NCBI RefSeq assembly: GCF_037038585.1
Contig: NC_092524.1
Coordinates: forward strand, 46,213,001-46,277,000
Source of the DNA: Patagioenas fasciata
Lineage: Eukaryota > Chordata > Aves > Columbiformes > Columbidae
Length of the DNA: 64,000 nucleotides
Direction: 5' to 3'
Every line of letters begins with the position of its first letter. Position 1 is the first letter of the stretch. Below, one piece after another: positions 1 through 13,475 of the stretch. The position numbers and the translations under genes were made by a program. Below the pieces are notes generated by a model. It did not search any database, had not been told where the DNA came from, and saw nothing but the letters and a program-made list of their open reading frames with translations.

Positions 1-3000
1 TGCCACTAAAACTGCCATAACTGGCCTCAGAGCAACCAAGAAATGCACAAAGAAACGAAATGCTTCAGGGAGTGAAAATGCTACAGACTCGGGATAAACT
101 GGAATGGGAGAGCAGCCAACTGCCTCCCCCTCAGTTCTGCAGGGAAGTGCAAACGCATTCAAATATTGTGTAAAAGGACAGGTCACCCCCACACCACCCA
201 AGCCCTCCTGCTAGAGCTCAGCTCCAGCACTAATTAAAGCCTGTCCTAGTGAAGCAATTCCATGAAGACTTGTCCCAGGCTTGGACTCACAAAGCCTCAG
301 CAGATAGCTAGAGTCCTATTAGCTCAGGGTCATCTGTGTGGCCATGGTTAAACTTTTTTGGTGCCAGGGCTGTTTGAAGTAATCTAAGCAATCCCAGCTC
401 CTCAGTACTTGCTCACATCGTCTCTGTTGTGCCAGCACAACACTATACGCAGCTGCTTGGCAAACCAGATCCAGGAGTTGATCTGGCAGAAAAGCCTTCA
501 ACTTTTGTTTTCCAGGGGTTAATTGCCTGCCAGGACAGCTCACCACAAGGCTCTGGAACAGCACCGTGCACCCCAGCTCAGTTTGGGGGGTGCCAGCTGC
601 TCCTCCCAGATTTGGATCAGCTGATTTACAGGGACTTGGGCTGCTGCCGACACCACACCCTGTGTCATGCCAGCACAGGCGGGTGCCCAGCCGCCCAGGT
701 TGCCACTTCGCAGCAGTCTGAGCTGAGCTGCCGTGGGCTGGCTTTTCCCACTCCTCCTGGCACGGGACCCAGCTGATTCTTGACTTTGCTCCCAGCCATT
801 TCACCTTGCTAAGCCAGCACAGGACTGATTGATAAAAGCCGGCAAAGGGTTTTCTGCGGGGGTAGCACAAGAGGGCAGCTCCTCACCCCATGGCCAAGAG
901 CTGGACCCGGCAAGGAGCAAGAATGGTGTCCTCCAGCAGGGAGGGGACCTGCGCAACAGCTGAAGCCCATGGCAAGCCTGAGCAGCAAGTGGCCCGAGCT
1001 GATCTCCAATGTGCTGAAATAAAGTGCTCCGTTTCCAGATGGGTCAGCTCTCTGAATTGGCTTGCCACACAGCTGCATGCCCCTATGGCCAGAGCAAGGG
1101 AAACAAATACATGGCTCAGGCAGGAGGGGACAAGGAGGAACACAGGGCTGTGTGGCCACCCTCCTAACACTCCAAATCATCAGCCACTTGCTCTTGCCCC
1201 ACATCACCGCTCAGCTGGACCTGTGTGCTGCAGGGCAGGGCAGGTTTGGGAAGAAGTAGCGGGGCAGGGCTGGGTGGAGGTGACTTGAACTGCTGCCGGG
1301 TGTTGAACTCTCCGTCCTCTGCCACACTGCTCCTTCTCCTGGGAGAGTTTCTGCATCAGACAGCAGGGAGACAACCCAGCCCTGGCAGGGTCACTGACTG
1401 GCAGGACGGGACACCAGTGCTGCCCAGTTGATTGAGATGAGGTGGGGGATGAGAACACTGGGCTAATTGGCCTCTATGGCTCCTTGCAGCCCAGGAGCTG
1501 TGAGCACCCCAGCCGGCAGCCCTGTTGCCTGTACCCTGGGATGGGACAGGGCCAGAGGGTGGACGGCCTGTCCTGGAAAAAGGGGAGCAGTGGGACTAAC
1601 TAGTGGCATTTTCCCTTTTTCACTTCAGTGTGAAATGTGGAGGAGAAACCACCCCCCTTACCACAGGTACCAGCTGCCTGGACAAGATGCATCTCAGATG
1701 GAAACGAAGTATTCCCTGCATGCCAGGCTTCAGCAGCAGGCGTTGCCTGGGGCCAGGGCTGTGGGAGGGGACCCGTCCCAGTGGGACATCCCTCCTGCTG
1801 GCCTCAGTTGCCCTGGGAGGTGACTTCAGACATGGTCTGCATTGCTGACGGCCAGACCCCCGGTGTGATCACTGCCTTTGGCTGTCTACCCACACTTCCC
1901 CACATGGCCAGTGGTCCCCAGATGCAGGTGACCAGGCACTCAGGAGCACGTGGGGAGCTGCCATGACCATGCAGAAAGCCTTTTCTCACACCTAGTGATT
2001 AGCTTCTCAAAGCCGTCACTTCAGGCTTGCCCTTGAGAAGCAAACACTAATTTCAGCCGCACCCTTTCCTGCCCCAGGGCTGCAGGGCAAGGGTATCCTC
2101 AATGTACATGGTGTTCAGCGACGAGGGGTGTGGGACAGGAACCAGCCCTCGTAAAATCACCCGGATTGAACCTGCTGCCCTCAGCCTGCCAAACCAAACA
2201 GAGCTGATGTAAAGCAAACGGCAATGACAACAGCCTGGCTGCTGGCGAGGGTTGGGCAAGCAGCTGGTTTCCAGTTTGCTGGCCTCAGCAGATGGTGGCG
2301 GCAGGAAGAGGCGCTGGGAGTTCCCACTCCGCAGGCACCTAACAAAGCGGCCAAGGCAGGGACAGCCCCGAGGTTCCCTCCTCTCCTGTCAGCGCTTGTG
2401 CAACTCTCCTTTGGGTTTCAGGGGAGCTCCCCAGCTGGTGTGACCCGCCCACCTGGTCACAGGGGAAATGCTGGTGGGTGGGTCCCACCAGTGGTTCTCC
2501 ACGCAGGGTGTTTCACCTAGGAGGTCTTTGGCTGCCGCACCTTGTAGGGGAGGCAGCTGATGTCAGAGGGGAAGACACCCAAAGTACACCCAAACGCCAG
2601 CAGTCGGTGAGGAGGCAGGGTGCTAGGAGCAGGGCTTTCTGGAGCAGCCCATGCCACCCCAGCACAGGGAGGAGCATTTGGTCTGTCTGGCCTCCGCCAG
2701 GCACCGCTGCTGCCAGTCACAGGAGCAACACCACACATTGGCGCCGGGCAAAGTCTACTAGGTGGTTTTGGCAGAGCAGGCTTTGCAGAAGATGCTGGTG
2801 GGAGGCAGTGGACAGACCTGGCCACTATTCATGAGATAGACCAGAAAACACTGCAACATATGTGGTTCACTTTTTGGTTTCTAATGTTTGCCTGGACGTT
2901 CACACATGCACCCCACATGGCACCCCAGGTGATAAGCACAGAAGAACTGCAGCACATGTGCTGCGGGTCCTCAGCCCACACCTGCAAAAGCTTATACCCA

Positions 3001-3150
3001 TCCCTCTCAGAGCAGGGACTGCAGCATGGCCTTCTCCACCCACCCATCCATCCCAGCCTGTTCAAGCCCCAGGCTCTTCCTCCATCCAGGCCGTTACTAC
3101 TGCTGGTCAGGCTCCCTACTGCAGTGGGCTGCACAGCTGATGTGAGTGAA
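1..3150. other. Non-coding flank, no gene seen
   Basis: This stretch has moderate GC content and frequent short open frames on both strands. None resembles a known protein or has a convincing chain of splice sites. I looked for TMED10, the gene expected on this side of FOS in other vertebrates, and saw no matching exon. Isolated AATAAA hexamers occur, for example near 1018 and 3150, but nothing ties them to a transcript. Confidence 0.5.
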
Positions 3151-3289
3151 AAATAAATGCTCCTCTTCAGCAGGGTTATTTTCTACCTTGGGCCCATTTC
3201 CCACCTCAGGTTACCAAGCCACAGCCCCCCTGGTGTGCGAGGCAGGGGTACCCAGTGCTGGCTGATGGGGTGTCTACCAGCCCCCACCG

Positions 3290-3900
3290 CAGACTGCTGC
3301 CTTCTGCCCGTGGGGGCTCCCGCGCGGCGGGACACCCGGTCTGAGGGGCTTCCCCAGCAGGGCCGAGAGGGCAGTCGAGCAGCGGCAGAGGGACAGACTG
3401 GGCAGGGTGCCCCGCCGGCGGGGCCAGTCGCCGCCGGGCGCCGGCAGCCGCGTGGGCAGGACGCCCGACAGGGGCCAGGGCCGCCGCCGGCTCCCAAACA
3501 AACAACAGCCGCTCCCGCTGCCATGGCGACCGAGCCCCACCCTCCGCCGCTGCCATGGCGACGGGGCTCCACCCCTCCCACCGTGGCTGACGCCGCCGCC
3601 TGCGTCGCCCGCGAGCTCTGGCGGGGAGAGGAGGGAGGGGGAGAGCGATGACGTTGTCGGTCCGTTGCTACAGAAACCACGCACCGACGTCAACAGGTCT
3701 GTGTGTTTTCAACGTTCCGCCGTCTCCCGGGCAACGTCAGGCGGTCCGCCCGGCCCCAGCAACAGCGTCGGGATTGGCCAGGAGGGGTGGGAGGCGGGGC
3801 CTGCGCGGCGCCGGCCCATCCCCGTCCCCGCGGCGGGGCTGGGCTGCGGCTGTGTGGCCGCGCGGACCCGCGGCTGCCCCGGGGTAGCCTGGGCATGCGC
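3290..3900. promoter_or_regulatory. CpG island promoter with RFX X-box-like motifs
   Basis: The interval is very rich in GC and CpG compared with its surroundings. Two identical 14-mers GCTGCCATGGCGAC (3517-3530 and 3549-3562) are near matches to the palindromic RFX X-box GTTGCCATGGCAAC. GTCTCCCGGGCAAC at 3722-3735 fits the RFX half-site pair with a 2-bp spacer, and GTTGCTACAGAAAC at 3664-3677 is a weaker fourth. CRE-like sequences lie near 3649-3655 and at 3686-3693, and an inverted CCAAT box (GATTGG) lies at 3772-3777. X-boxes with CCAAT and CpG islands are typical of ciliary-gene and some ubiquitous promoters. The direction of transcription and the gene served are unknown; both strands are possible. 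Confidence 0.6.
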
Positions 3901-6900
3901 TGCCTCGGCCTCGGAGTGCGGCGGCTTCACCGGGTACCCAGCCGAGCGAATACGTCCCTGGGTGGCCGCAGGGCCTATGGACCCCTCCTGCCCCCCACCC
4001 TGGGCCAGAAGGCGTGAGCAGGGCCCGACGGGAGCCTGGTGAAGGCCACTGGGGTGAGGGGTGTCACAGGCCTCGCCAGGGTGTTGGCCTCAGCGAGCAC
4101 CCCAAAAGTCAACTGGCAAGTGCATGTGGGCCAGAGGAGTGCCGGGCAGTCCCGGTGCTGGGTGGGAGGGAGGCAGGAAGGAGGCCCTGAGAGAACAGCC
4201 CATGCTGTGGGAGACCGAGCATCACCTGCCTTGTGCCTGGTGCTTGGTCTCTGTTCTGCACTTCCTCACTAGGCCTGGACCGCAGTCTCCAGGGTGCCTT
4301 CGCTCCCTGGGGGAGGCAGGAGGGAATCCCTGCTTACAGGAACCGGGGGTGGGTGGCTGTAAGCTGCTCTTCATGTCTGAGTGGGGCTTTGTGCTGGAGC
4401 ACAGGGTGCCTTTTCTCCAGCTGGTGTCTGCCCACACCCGCACTGGCGCTCTTGGTGCCCAAGGCAGCCAGCACGGTTAAGTATGTTAAGCAGGCAAGAG
4501 GTGCCAGTTTTGCACCCTGCTGAGCTCTGTTGAGATCCTAAAGCAAGTGGGGAGAAAGCAAGTTACCCTGTCCCTGCTGACTGTCAGCTGTGCCCTTGGC
4601 AGCTAGGCTCTCGGGAGGGGAGTACAGAGAAGGATGGGCACCCTATGTGCAATCACTGGTCAAACTGAGTCCCAAAGTGGATCATTGTGCCTCTTTGTGG
4701 GGGTTGGTACTTGAATTTCTAGACCTGTACTTTCTCGCCTGTTTATTGTCTACATGCTTTCCATCTGACCTCAACAGGGAAGGACATGGCCAATCTCTTC
4801 AAGTGCTGGTATGGGCCTGGATAATGGCAAGTGCTTTCCTTGATGTGGAACAAGCTGTGGGCCGGCAGCAGTGAGCAACAGAGACTTCTCCAGACCCTGT
4901 TCAACCATGCAGAGATTGAGCAGAGCACCCCAAATCATCTGCAAATCTCATACTCCTTCCAGGTCTCTCTGCACAAGCATACACTTAGGTCTTGTTGCAC
5001 TTGCGTGGATACTTAGGAATGAGTTCACACAAAAGATGTTTCTCCCTCCCAGCAGTTCCCCCCAGCCAAACCAAATTGCTTGGCAGATCTAGATCCTTTG
5101 GGAGGATCAAAGCCTCGGGGCTGGGCTGGCAGTGCTCCACACTGTTTACGTGTATGTATATTCATGGCACTGTTAAGCCCAGACCATTTAATAATATTGA
5201 ATTTCATATTTATTACATTTCTTAAATACCATCTAAGGAACCTCAGTTTCCTGGGGTATTCCCAGTGTTTGTTCCTAGGGCAGAGATGGCCAACAGCCCG
5301 TGTAGCCACCCCTCATCATTCTCTTGCTGCGTTACTGGGGTCTCTATTCCTGCACTGCGGTGTCTTTCCACAGAGCTAATGGCTTCCTTCAGCTCTGCCT
5401 TGATGCAGCCTGACTGTCCAGCCTGAGGTACAGCTCAGCCAGAGCAGGAAGCAAGCACTCTGCTCTCAAATCTCACTGTTACCTTCCAGCAGCAGCAACT
5501 GAACGTGACTCCCTCTGGGTGAGGGCAGGCTGAGTCTTTGTGAGTCCCTGCAATAGCCCCATCACTACGAGAGCCAAGAACTCAAAAAAAGAGACCTTAC
5601 TTGTGTTAATGGCTGTACTCTGGGGCAGCCCTCCTGGTATGCTGGTCTCTGACATGGATGGCATAGGAGGAAGGTGATCTGGGGACTACCTCCAGTGAAG
5701 CAGTGCTGTTTATCCAAGCAGTGGCCGAGCCTCAGGCTGTCCCACTCCCTCCCAGGCTATCTTCAGCTTTGTGATCCTTTGTTTATCCAGAGTTCCCTTG
5801 AGCTTTTCCCCAGAGCACTCCCCAGTCACAACAATTAGAGGTTTTCTTTCTGTCCTGAGCCGAACAATCTTCAACATCCTGTCCCTTCCTTTAATTCGTC
5901 TGCTTTGTTCTCCGCCCACAACAAAATCTCCTTAGCTAAGCACAGTGGCCTTTTCCTCCTTCATCTCAGCACTTCCTCCTTTGCTACCTTTGGCCCATTT
6001 TTTTCAAGAGCCACCGCACCGATGAAGGAAAGGACCCCTTTATCCAGCCCCCAACCCCTTTATCCAGAGCCCACCCCACACCATAAGCATCACCATGGCT
6101 GCCTGTCTCCATGGAGGAAGAGGCAGCTTGTGCAACGGGACCATCCAGCTGCCACCTCTAGAAAACTCTTGGATGCAAAAAGAAGCCCAGGCTTTCTCTC
6201 AATGGTGTGTGTGTTTTACTGCAGGCTCCTTGTGGGGTTCCAGCGAGGAAAGTGCAGCTGTGCCTGCCTCATTTGGATCTTGTTTGATCAGGAGAATCAG
6301 TCCGTCTGTCACTGGGTTTGAACATGTTACCTCTCACCAAGTGCAAGCTTATTGCCTTTCATATCTGGGATTTCACTTCTAAATATCAAGTGGTTCCACA
6401 AATGTGTGGGTCATTTTGTTTCAGGTGTTTTCCTCTCCTCTGTGCCCAGCTGTTCAATGCCCTGGGATTATGACTGTGAGCATGCACAATGCCCTGGGAC
6501 GGGCCTATGTCACTGAAGCCAGTGGGGAGATAAGAGGCCAGCTTGGCTGCAGTGTTCCAATTCTGTGGCACTGCCATGGTGCACAAAGGGATGGCACCGG
6601 TGGCAGCAGGAGCTGTGGCTGGAGAACTTTGCACTTGAATTGCTCTGGGTTATGAACCCTTGCTTGTGGGACAACAGCTGCCAGCCTGGCCCTGGGACAA
6701 TGGAGTGTGGAGGAAGTGCTATGATAGGCAAAGTCATCTTTTGGACCTACTGGATGTGAGCAGCACAGGGTTTTGTCAGCGGGTGGAACAAGGTCTAGCC
6801 ATGCCTGGTGAGCTATTAGAGTATCCACCATGGTGCAGGTGAAAGCAGCAGGCAGAGTGGTGAGAATGGGTGGGAGGCCTTAACAGTGTTTGTAGTAATT

Positions 6901-9900
6901 GCTGGCCCGTGGCATGTGGCTGCACAACCACAAGATGCCGGGATGTCTCTGCTCGCAGTGTTTATTCTTTAGGACGTCCCTGTCACACACCCAGCTGCTG
7001 TGATTATTAATTACTGTTTATACTTTACTTTGGGTATGCGCTGCATTTTAAAGACCAGCAGTGGTTGGAACTCTGCCCTCCTGGAGGCTCCCAGGCTAGG
7101 TGGAGGGTCATAGCTGCAGTGTGTCTTGGGGGGAGCTCAGGCCCCTTGGATGGTGTGCTGAGGGCTCATTTCCACCCCCTACTCCCCAGCCACATCAAGA
7201 GAGGGAGCACGCCCCCACCACTGGTTTATCAGCCCCTCTTTCCTGCTTTTCCATCCCATTTGCTCCCAAGCCTTGCAGCCCTTGCCCGGCTCCGCAAACC
7301 TCCCTGGGGACAGGCAGACAGAGAGGGTCCCTTATATTGTGCTGGGAGTACATGAGGTGGGGGGCACCAGGAACAGCGGGTGCACAGGTGTGTGCAGGGG
7401 GAATTGCACTAATGCCCCTGGAGCCTGCCCATGAAGTCTGTACCTCAACGGTTGTTCACAGTGTTGTGTGGATCATCTGTTGTTATGGGCAGGGGACTTG
7501 GCCAGGCAGTGATGGTTTCTCAGTGCAGAGGGGTATTTGACAGTGAGGAGTTATTTTTTGAGCCCACAGCAGTATCCCCTGTGTGCTAGACCTGCTGCTA
7601 GACTCTGGCCCCCAGGTCTCCTTCCCACCCCAGCAGGCCCTGGGTTAGGGCTGTCATGCAGCTGCCAAAGGGCCATGCTGCTGGCATGAACTTTCCCCTG
7701 GTGAACGGCCAAATTTAGGCTCAGCCATCTCCTGCCCCTGAAGCAGATTTTGGCTTTGTGGTTTGCACTGGCCCACATATCTCAGGCACTTCTCTGCTGT
7801 GGTTTTCCAAGCCCAGGCTCAGTCGCAAGCTCAGCTGAAGGAGGGGTGGTGAAAGCAGGACCAAGTTCCCATCCGCACTTTGGGACTGGGGAGCTCACTG
7901 CTCGCTTGTCAGCTCGGGACCAGCAAGCTTTCCCACCTCCCTGCATGGCAGGAGGAAAAATGGTGGCCAAGCAGGTGGAGGGGCCCTGGTGGTACCCAGG
8001 ACAAGACCCTTGTTGGATGAGTGCTTTCTTTCTGCCCTGCCAGCACCATAGATACACACAAGCAGTGCAGTGGCCATGGCCTCTTTTATCTGGCCAGGCA
8101 TCTGGGAAGGGCAATCTCCCTGACGGTGGTGGTCAACAGCCACCTCCTCCTCACCAGCGCAGGGCCCAGCCATGCTGTGGGCTTGTCTGGAGCAGGGGCA
8201 AAGGGCGGTGCCAGGATTTATGGCCCCACCCCTGGCCTGAGAAGAATCCCAGTCCTTACAGTAGTCCATCCCTACAGCTGAGCACCACTGGAGCCCAGCA
8301 AAACCCTGCTGGCCCTGGTTGTGCAGATTTAATAATATTGTAATGCTCAATGGACTCGTGTTCTGTTCCTTAGATTGTGCTATTTTGAAAGACCTGAACA
8401 CTTCTGCCTGTTCCCAGCAGGCAAAGAGCCTTCATTGGGCTCCTTTGGCACGGTGGTGAGGGCAACCCTCTCAAGAAGGTTCATGCTCTGACTCTGTTTT
8501 GTCCCTGCGGTACCACTTGCTTCCTCTTTTTTGTCTCACATGGGCTGCGGTAAAACTGTGTGCGCTCCACGTTTGGAGCAAAAAACAAACCCACGTCATA
8601 TGTTTTCGCTTTCTCTGTTTCCTTGCCTCCACATGTTAGAAAGGTGCAGCGTCCTTGCACTTTCCATTTGGTACAAACAGAGCATGCTCGGTCGCCAGTG
8701 GAGATGGCAACAGATGGTTTGCCTGGGTGTCACAAAAATATCTTGGGCTTTAGTGAATCAGGCCCCCTTCCCTGATTTCCAGACACTTCTTTTGGGGGCA
8801 CAGTCTGATGAGAGGAACCCTGGGCAGTTTGTAGACAGCAGCAGGTCTAAGCAGGGATTTTCTGAAACATGCCTAACAAATGTCCGGGGCTTGAACCTGT
8901 GTTGGAGGCTCTTGCCCATACTAGGCACCAGTACCTCAACCCAGGCCCTGCTGGGAACATGGCTCCAGAGGTCTGGCCTGCTGCTTGGCCACTGGCAGGG
9001 ACGACAGGGTCATGGCTTTGCTAGTTTTCTGGCACGTCTCTCCTCCAGGCAATGCTGAAGGGGGACCTCCCCGCCTGTAGTCTGGTTCTGCTGAAGAGAC
9101 CATGCTCACCCCACTGCTTTGGCAGCCAGGATGGGGGGAATGCTGGCCAGGGCCAAGAGCCCCCAGCAGCACAGGGGCCTGGGGTGACTGATGCCTGCCC
9201 TGAGAAGGGCTAGCCCATGGGCTGGTGCTGAGCTGGTGAGAGGCAGTGCTGGTCCCTGTGGGCCCTTTCCCAGGGAGCGGTGCAAGCTGTGAGCTGCGGC
9301 AGTCCTTGGCTGTCCCCTCTGCTTTGACAGGCAGCTCAGAAATAGCAGCTGGCCCAGTTCTCCCGCCCCCGTGGCCCAGATCTCTAAGAACGGAGGTTGC
9401 TCGCACAGCAACAGCAACAGCAGCAGCATCAGGCACTGCATTTAGCCCATGAGCTCAAACAGCAGGAGAAGCTGCCAGCAGGATCCCAGCCTGGCTGGGT
9501 GACGCTCCTGCTTGGAGACTGCGCTGCAGGCTCTGTTTGTTGCTGTAAACACACTCGCTGCTGCAGCTTCCCTGTTACTATCTATAGCCGCGATCTCTTG
9601 GCTCCCGTGCAAGGCGAGTCTGCGGTCTGGCTCCTAGCTTAGCCTGACCTGAGCCAGGGGCTGCCTGACATCCCCGTCGTGGGTGGGTGTCTCCGGGCTT
9701 CACTGCAACAAGGATCAAAACAAAACCCAAACTGGAGGAAAGGACGAGCCTCACCCCTTGCTCCTTGATGGTGGTTTCCCGGTGGCCCCTAGCCTGTGCC
9801 CTTGGCGCATGTCCCAGTATTCCTGAACACTGCTCCCAAGTTCTCCTAACCTTCCTGGAGGGCTGCGGCCCCCCAGGCTTTCCTGGCAGGGCTCCCCAGC

Positions 9901-9990
9901 ACCCTGTGCCACTACCCCGACTCTTGACTATTACTCTGCATGTGTAACAGACAAGTAAACAGCGCCAGATGAGCGAAACCCCTTCCTCAC
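3901..9990. other. FOS upstream flank, non-coding
   Basis: No open frame here resembles a known protein. The sequence has a typical intergenic composition, with AT-rich patches near 5140-5230 and 6885-7055. The latter is dense in homeobox-like TAATTA and TTTATA motifs and is a possible upstream enhancer. Fos enhancers lie upstream as well as downstream in mammals, so regulatory sequence is expected here, but nothing in the sequence alone proves it. Confidence 0.45.
9406..9429 (+). repeat. CAG/CAA trinucleotide microsatellite
   Basis: A short run of CAGCAA and CAG units. It lies in a small frame with no recognisable protein, so it is treated as a simple repeat rather than a polyglutamine codon tract. 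Confidence 0.7.
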
Positions 9991-10396
9991 CGCAGCAAAG
10001 AGGGTAGGTCAGGCTCTCCGCAGGTAGCGCCCGCTGTGTCCCCGTGCCCAGAACTTGTTCTGGGCCCGGGACGAAGTTTTGCTCGCAGTGCAAAGCGCAC
10101 GCCAGCCCGCCCGGCCCGCCGCGGGGCCCGGCCGCCGGCCCTGCTTTGCCGCCTCCTTTGCAGCACCTTCCTCCGAGACGGGGTTGCGCGGAAGCCCCGT
10201 CGAACTGCGGTGCCGCCGCCCGCCTCCCTCCCGGGGAGGGGGTCGCCTGCGGCGGGACGGCACCTGCGGGGGCAACGTTGGTGCATCGGGACCCCCGGCG
10301 GGGTCTCGCCACGCGTGGGGGTGGGGAGGGGCCGCCGCGTCCCGTCGCGTCGCGTCCCGCGCGCTGCCCGCCGCACTTGGCTGCAGCCTGGAGCGC

Positions 10397-10455
10397 TTCC
10401 CGTCAGTCACGCCCCCTCGCACAGGATGTATCCCATATAAGGATATCTGCGTCAG
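10397..10455 (+). promoter_or_regulatory. FOS serum response module (SIE, TCF site, CArG box, FAP site)
   Basis: Four elements appear in the same order as in mammalian FOS. TTCCCGTCAG at 10397-10406 differs by one base from the sis-inducible element that binds STATs. CAGGATGT at 10422-10429 is the ETS/ternary-complex-factor site. CCATATAAGG at 10433-10442 is a perfect CArG box for SRF. TGCGTCA at 10448-10454 is the FAP/AP-1-like site. The CArG box lies about 300 bp upstream of the inferred start site, matching the human position. This module would confer rapid induction by growth factors through ERK-TCF and SRF. Confidence 0.93.
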
Positions 10456-10687
10456 TGGGTTCCCGAGGAGGCCGTACCACTCCACGCGGGGGGGGGATCC
10501 GGCCACCGCCCCCCCGCCTCGGTGCCGCCCGCGGGATTCTCCCCGCCTCAGTGACCGCCTCCTGCACCTCGTCCCGTCTCTCTTCCGCGGCAGGCGACGG
10601 CGGACGGCGCGCAGGGCCGCCCCGGGGTGGTGCAGGGCTGACGCGGGGCGGTCTGCCCCCCCGCGGGCGCGAGTGGCACGTCCCCAG

Positions 10688-10712
10688 TGACGTCGGCGAG
10701 AGGGTATTAAAG
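10688..10712 (+). promoter_or_regulatory. FOS core promoter: CRE and TATA-like box
   Basis: TGACGTC at 10688-10694 is a near-full CRE that would bind CREB/ATF proteins and link FOS to cAMP and calcium signals. TATTAAAG at 10705-10712 is a TATA-like element. Together they place transcription initiation at about 10735, consistent with the roughly 150-base leader expected of FOS. The start site is inferred from spacing, not observed. Confidence 0.85.
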
Positions 10713-10735
10713 GGAGAGGCGCCGCGCTGTACTCA

Positions 10736-10881
10736 GCAGCAGAGGCAGCCCCGGCGGCAGAGCGCAGAGACGCGCGGCGCGGACCGGACAGAGGGACACA
10801 CGCAGCCGGCCCCCTCCTCGCCTCATTCCCCAAGGGCGCTCCGCTATCACCGCACCGCCAGCTTGTGCGCACCGAGACGAC
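10736..10881 (+). other. FOS 5' untranslated region (inferred)
   Basis: The leader runs from the inferred start site, about 30 bp after the TATA-like box, to the base before the initiator codon. It is GC-rich, and its length of about 146 bases is close to that of mammalian FOS. Confidence 0.75.
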
Positions 10882-12687
<1,806 letters not shown>

Positions 12688-13290
12688 GGGGCTGTAGCAC
12701 TGACTGATCTGCCGGGCCCCCTCCCCTGCCCGTGCACCCCCACGGACTTGCCGCTGTGCCCCATGGGGCTCCCTGGGCCTGGGGAGGGCCCCACCACCGC
12801 CACCCCCCATCTGGCCTCGTGCCCCGGGGCCTGGCAGAGCTCCCCGCGCTGAGGCCTCGTACCTCTTCCAGAGATGTAGCAAATCGCATGGAGTTTGTCT
12901 CGTCCCCAATGGCCCATCCATGAGAGCTGGTAGTCTGTAGCATGTCCCACATGGCTGGGTAGGTGACTCCCTCCCCTCCTTAGTATCACTAGCATTAACT
13001 AATTAATCTCTTGGTTTTAAATGATTGGAATTTAACCTGGTGCTGGGTATCTCCAACTTGTATCTAGTGCAGCTGATTAACAATAACTACTGTGTTCCTG
13101 GCAATATTGTGTTCTAATGACTTAGCAATGACCCATCCTACGTGGGGGGGAAAGAGACTCTTATTTTCTAGTAGGTAGATAACTAGCTATATCCATGTAC
13201 TGTAGTTCTACATTGATGTTCATTGTAACTTTACTGATCATGCATTGTTGAGGTGGTCTGAATGTTCTGACATAAGTTTTCCATGAAAAC

Positions 13291-13371
13291 GTTTTTATTG
13301 TGTTTTTAATTTATTTATTAAGATGGATTATCAGATATTTATATTTTTATTTTATTTTTTTCTACCTTGAG
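13291..13371 (+). promoter_or_regulatory. FOS AU-rich mRNA-instability element
   Basis: The region contains ATTTATTTATTA at 13309-13320, with further TATTTATA and TTTTATTTTATT stretches and long U-runs around it. This is the classical FOS ARE, with overlapping AUUUA pentamers plus a U-rich domain. Decay factors such as TTP/ZFP36 and the stabiliser HuR act on it, giving the very short mRNA half-life. The order of elements agrees with the mammalian element. Confidence 0.92.
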
Positions 13372-13448
13372 GTCTTTTTTGACATGTGGAAAGTGAATTT
13401 GGATGAAACTTAAGCATTGTTTGCTTATTATTGTTCAGAGACATTGTC

Positions 13449-13454
13449 AATAAA
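13449..13454 (+). terminator. FOS poly(A) signal
   Basis: A canonical AATAAA about 760 bases past the stop codon, after the ARE. T-rich and GT-containing sequence follows within about 40 bases, as expected downstream of a cleavage site. Confidence 0.9.
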
Positions 13455-13475
13455 AGCATTTAAGTTGACTACTGG

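Larger units (their letters stand above)
12688..13475 (+). other. FOS 3' untranslated region
   Basis: It begins after the TGA at 12685-12687 and ends shortly after the AATAAA at 13449-13454. The first 300 bases are GC-rich. The last 450 become AT-rich and closely resemble the mammalian FOS 3'UTR. The cleavage site is estimated from the poly(A) signal. Confidence 0.88.

Noticed and set aside
1-3300. TMED10 exons on the minus strand
   Set aside because: Expected from vertebrate gene order, but no GOLD-domain or transmembrane exon was recognisable.
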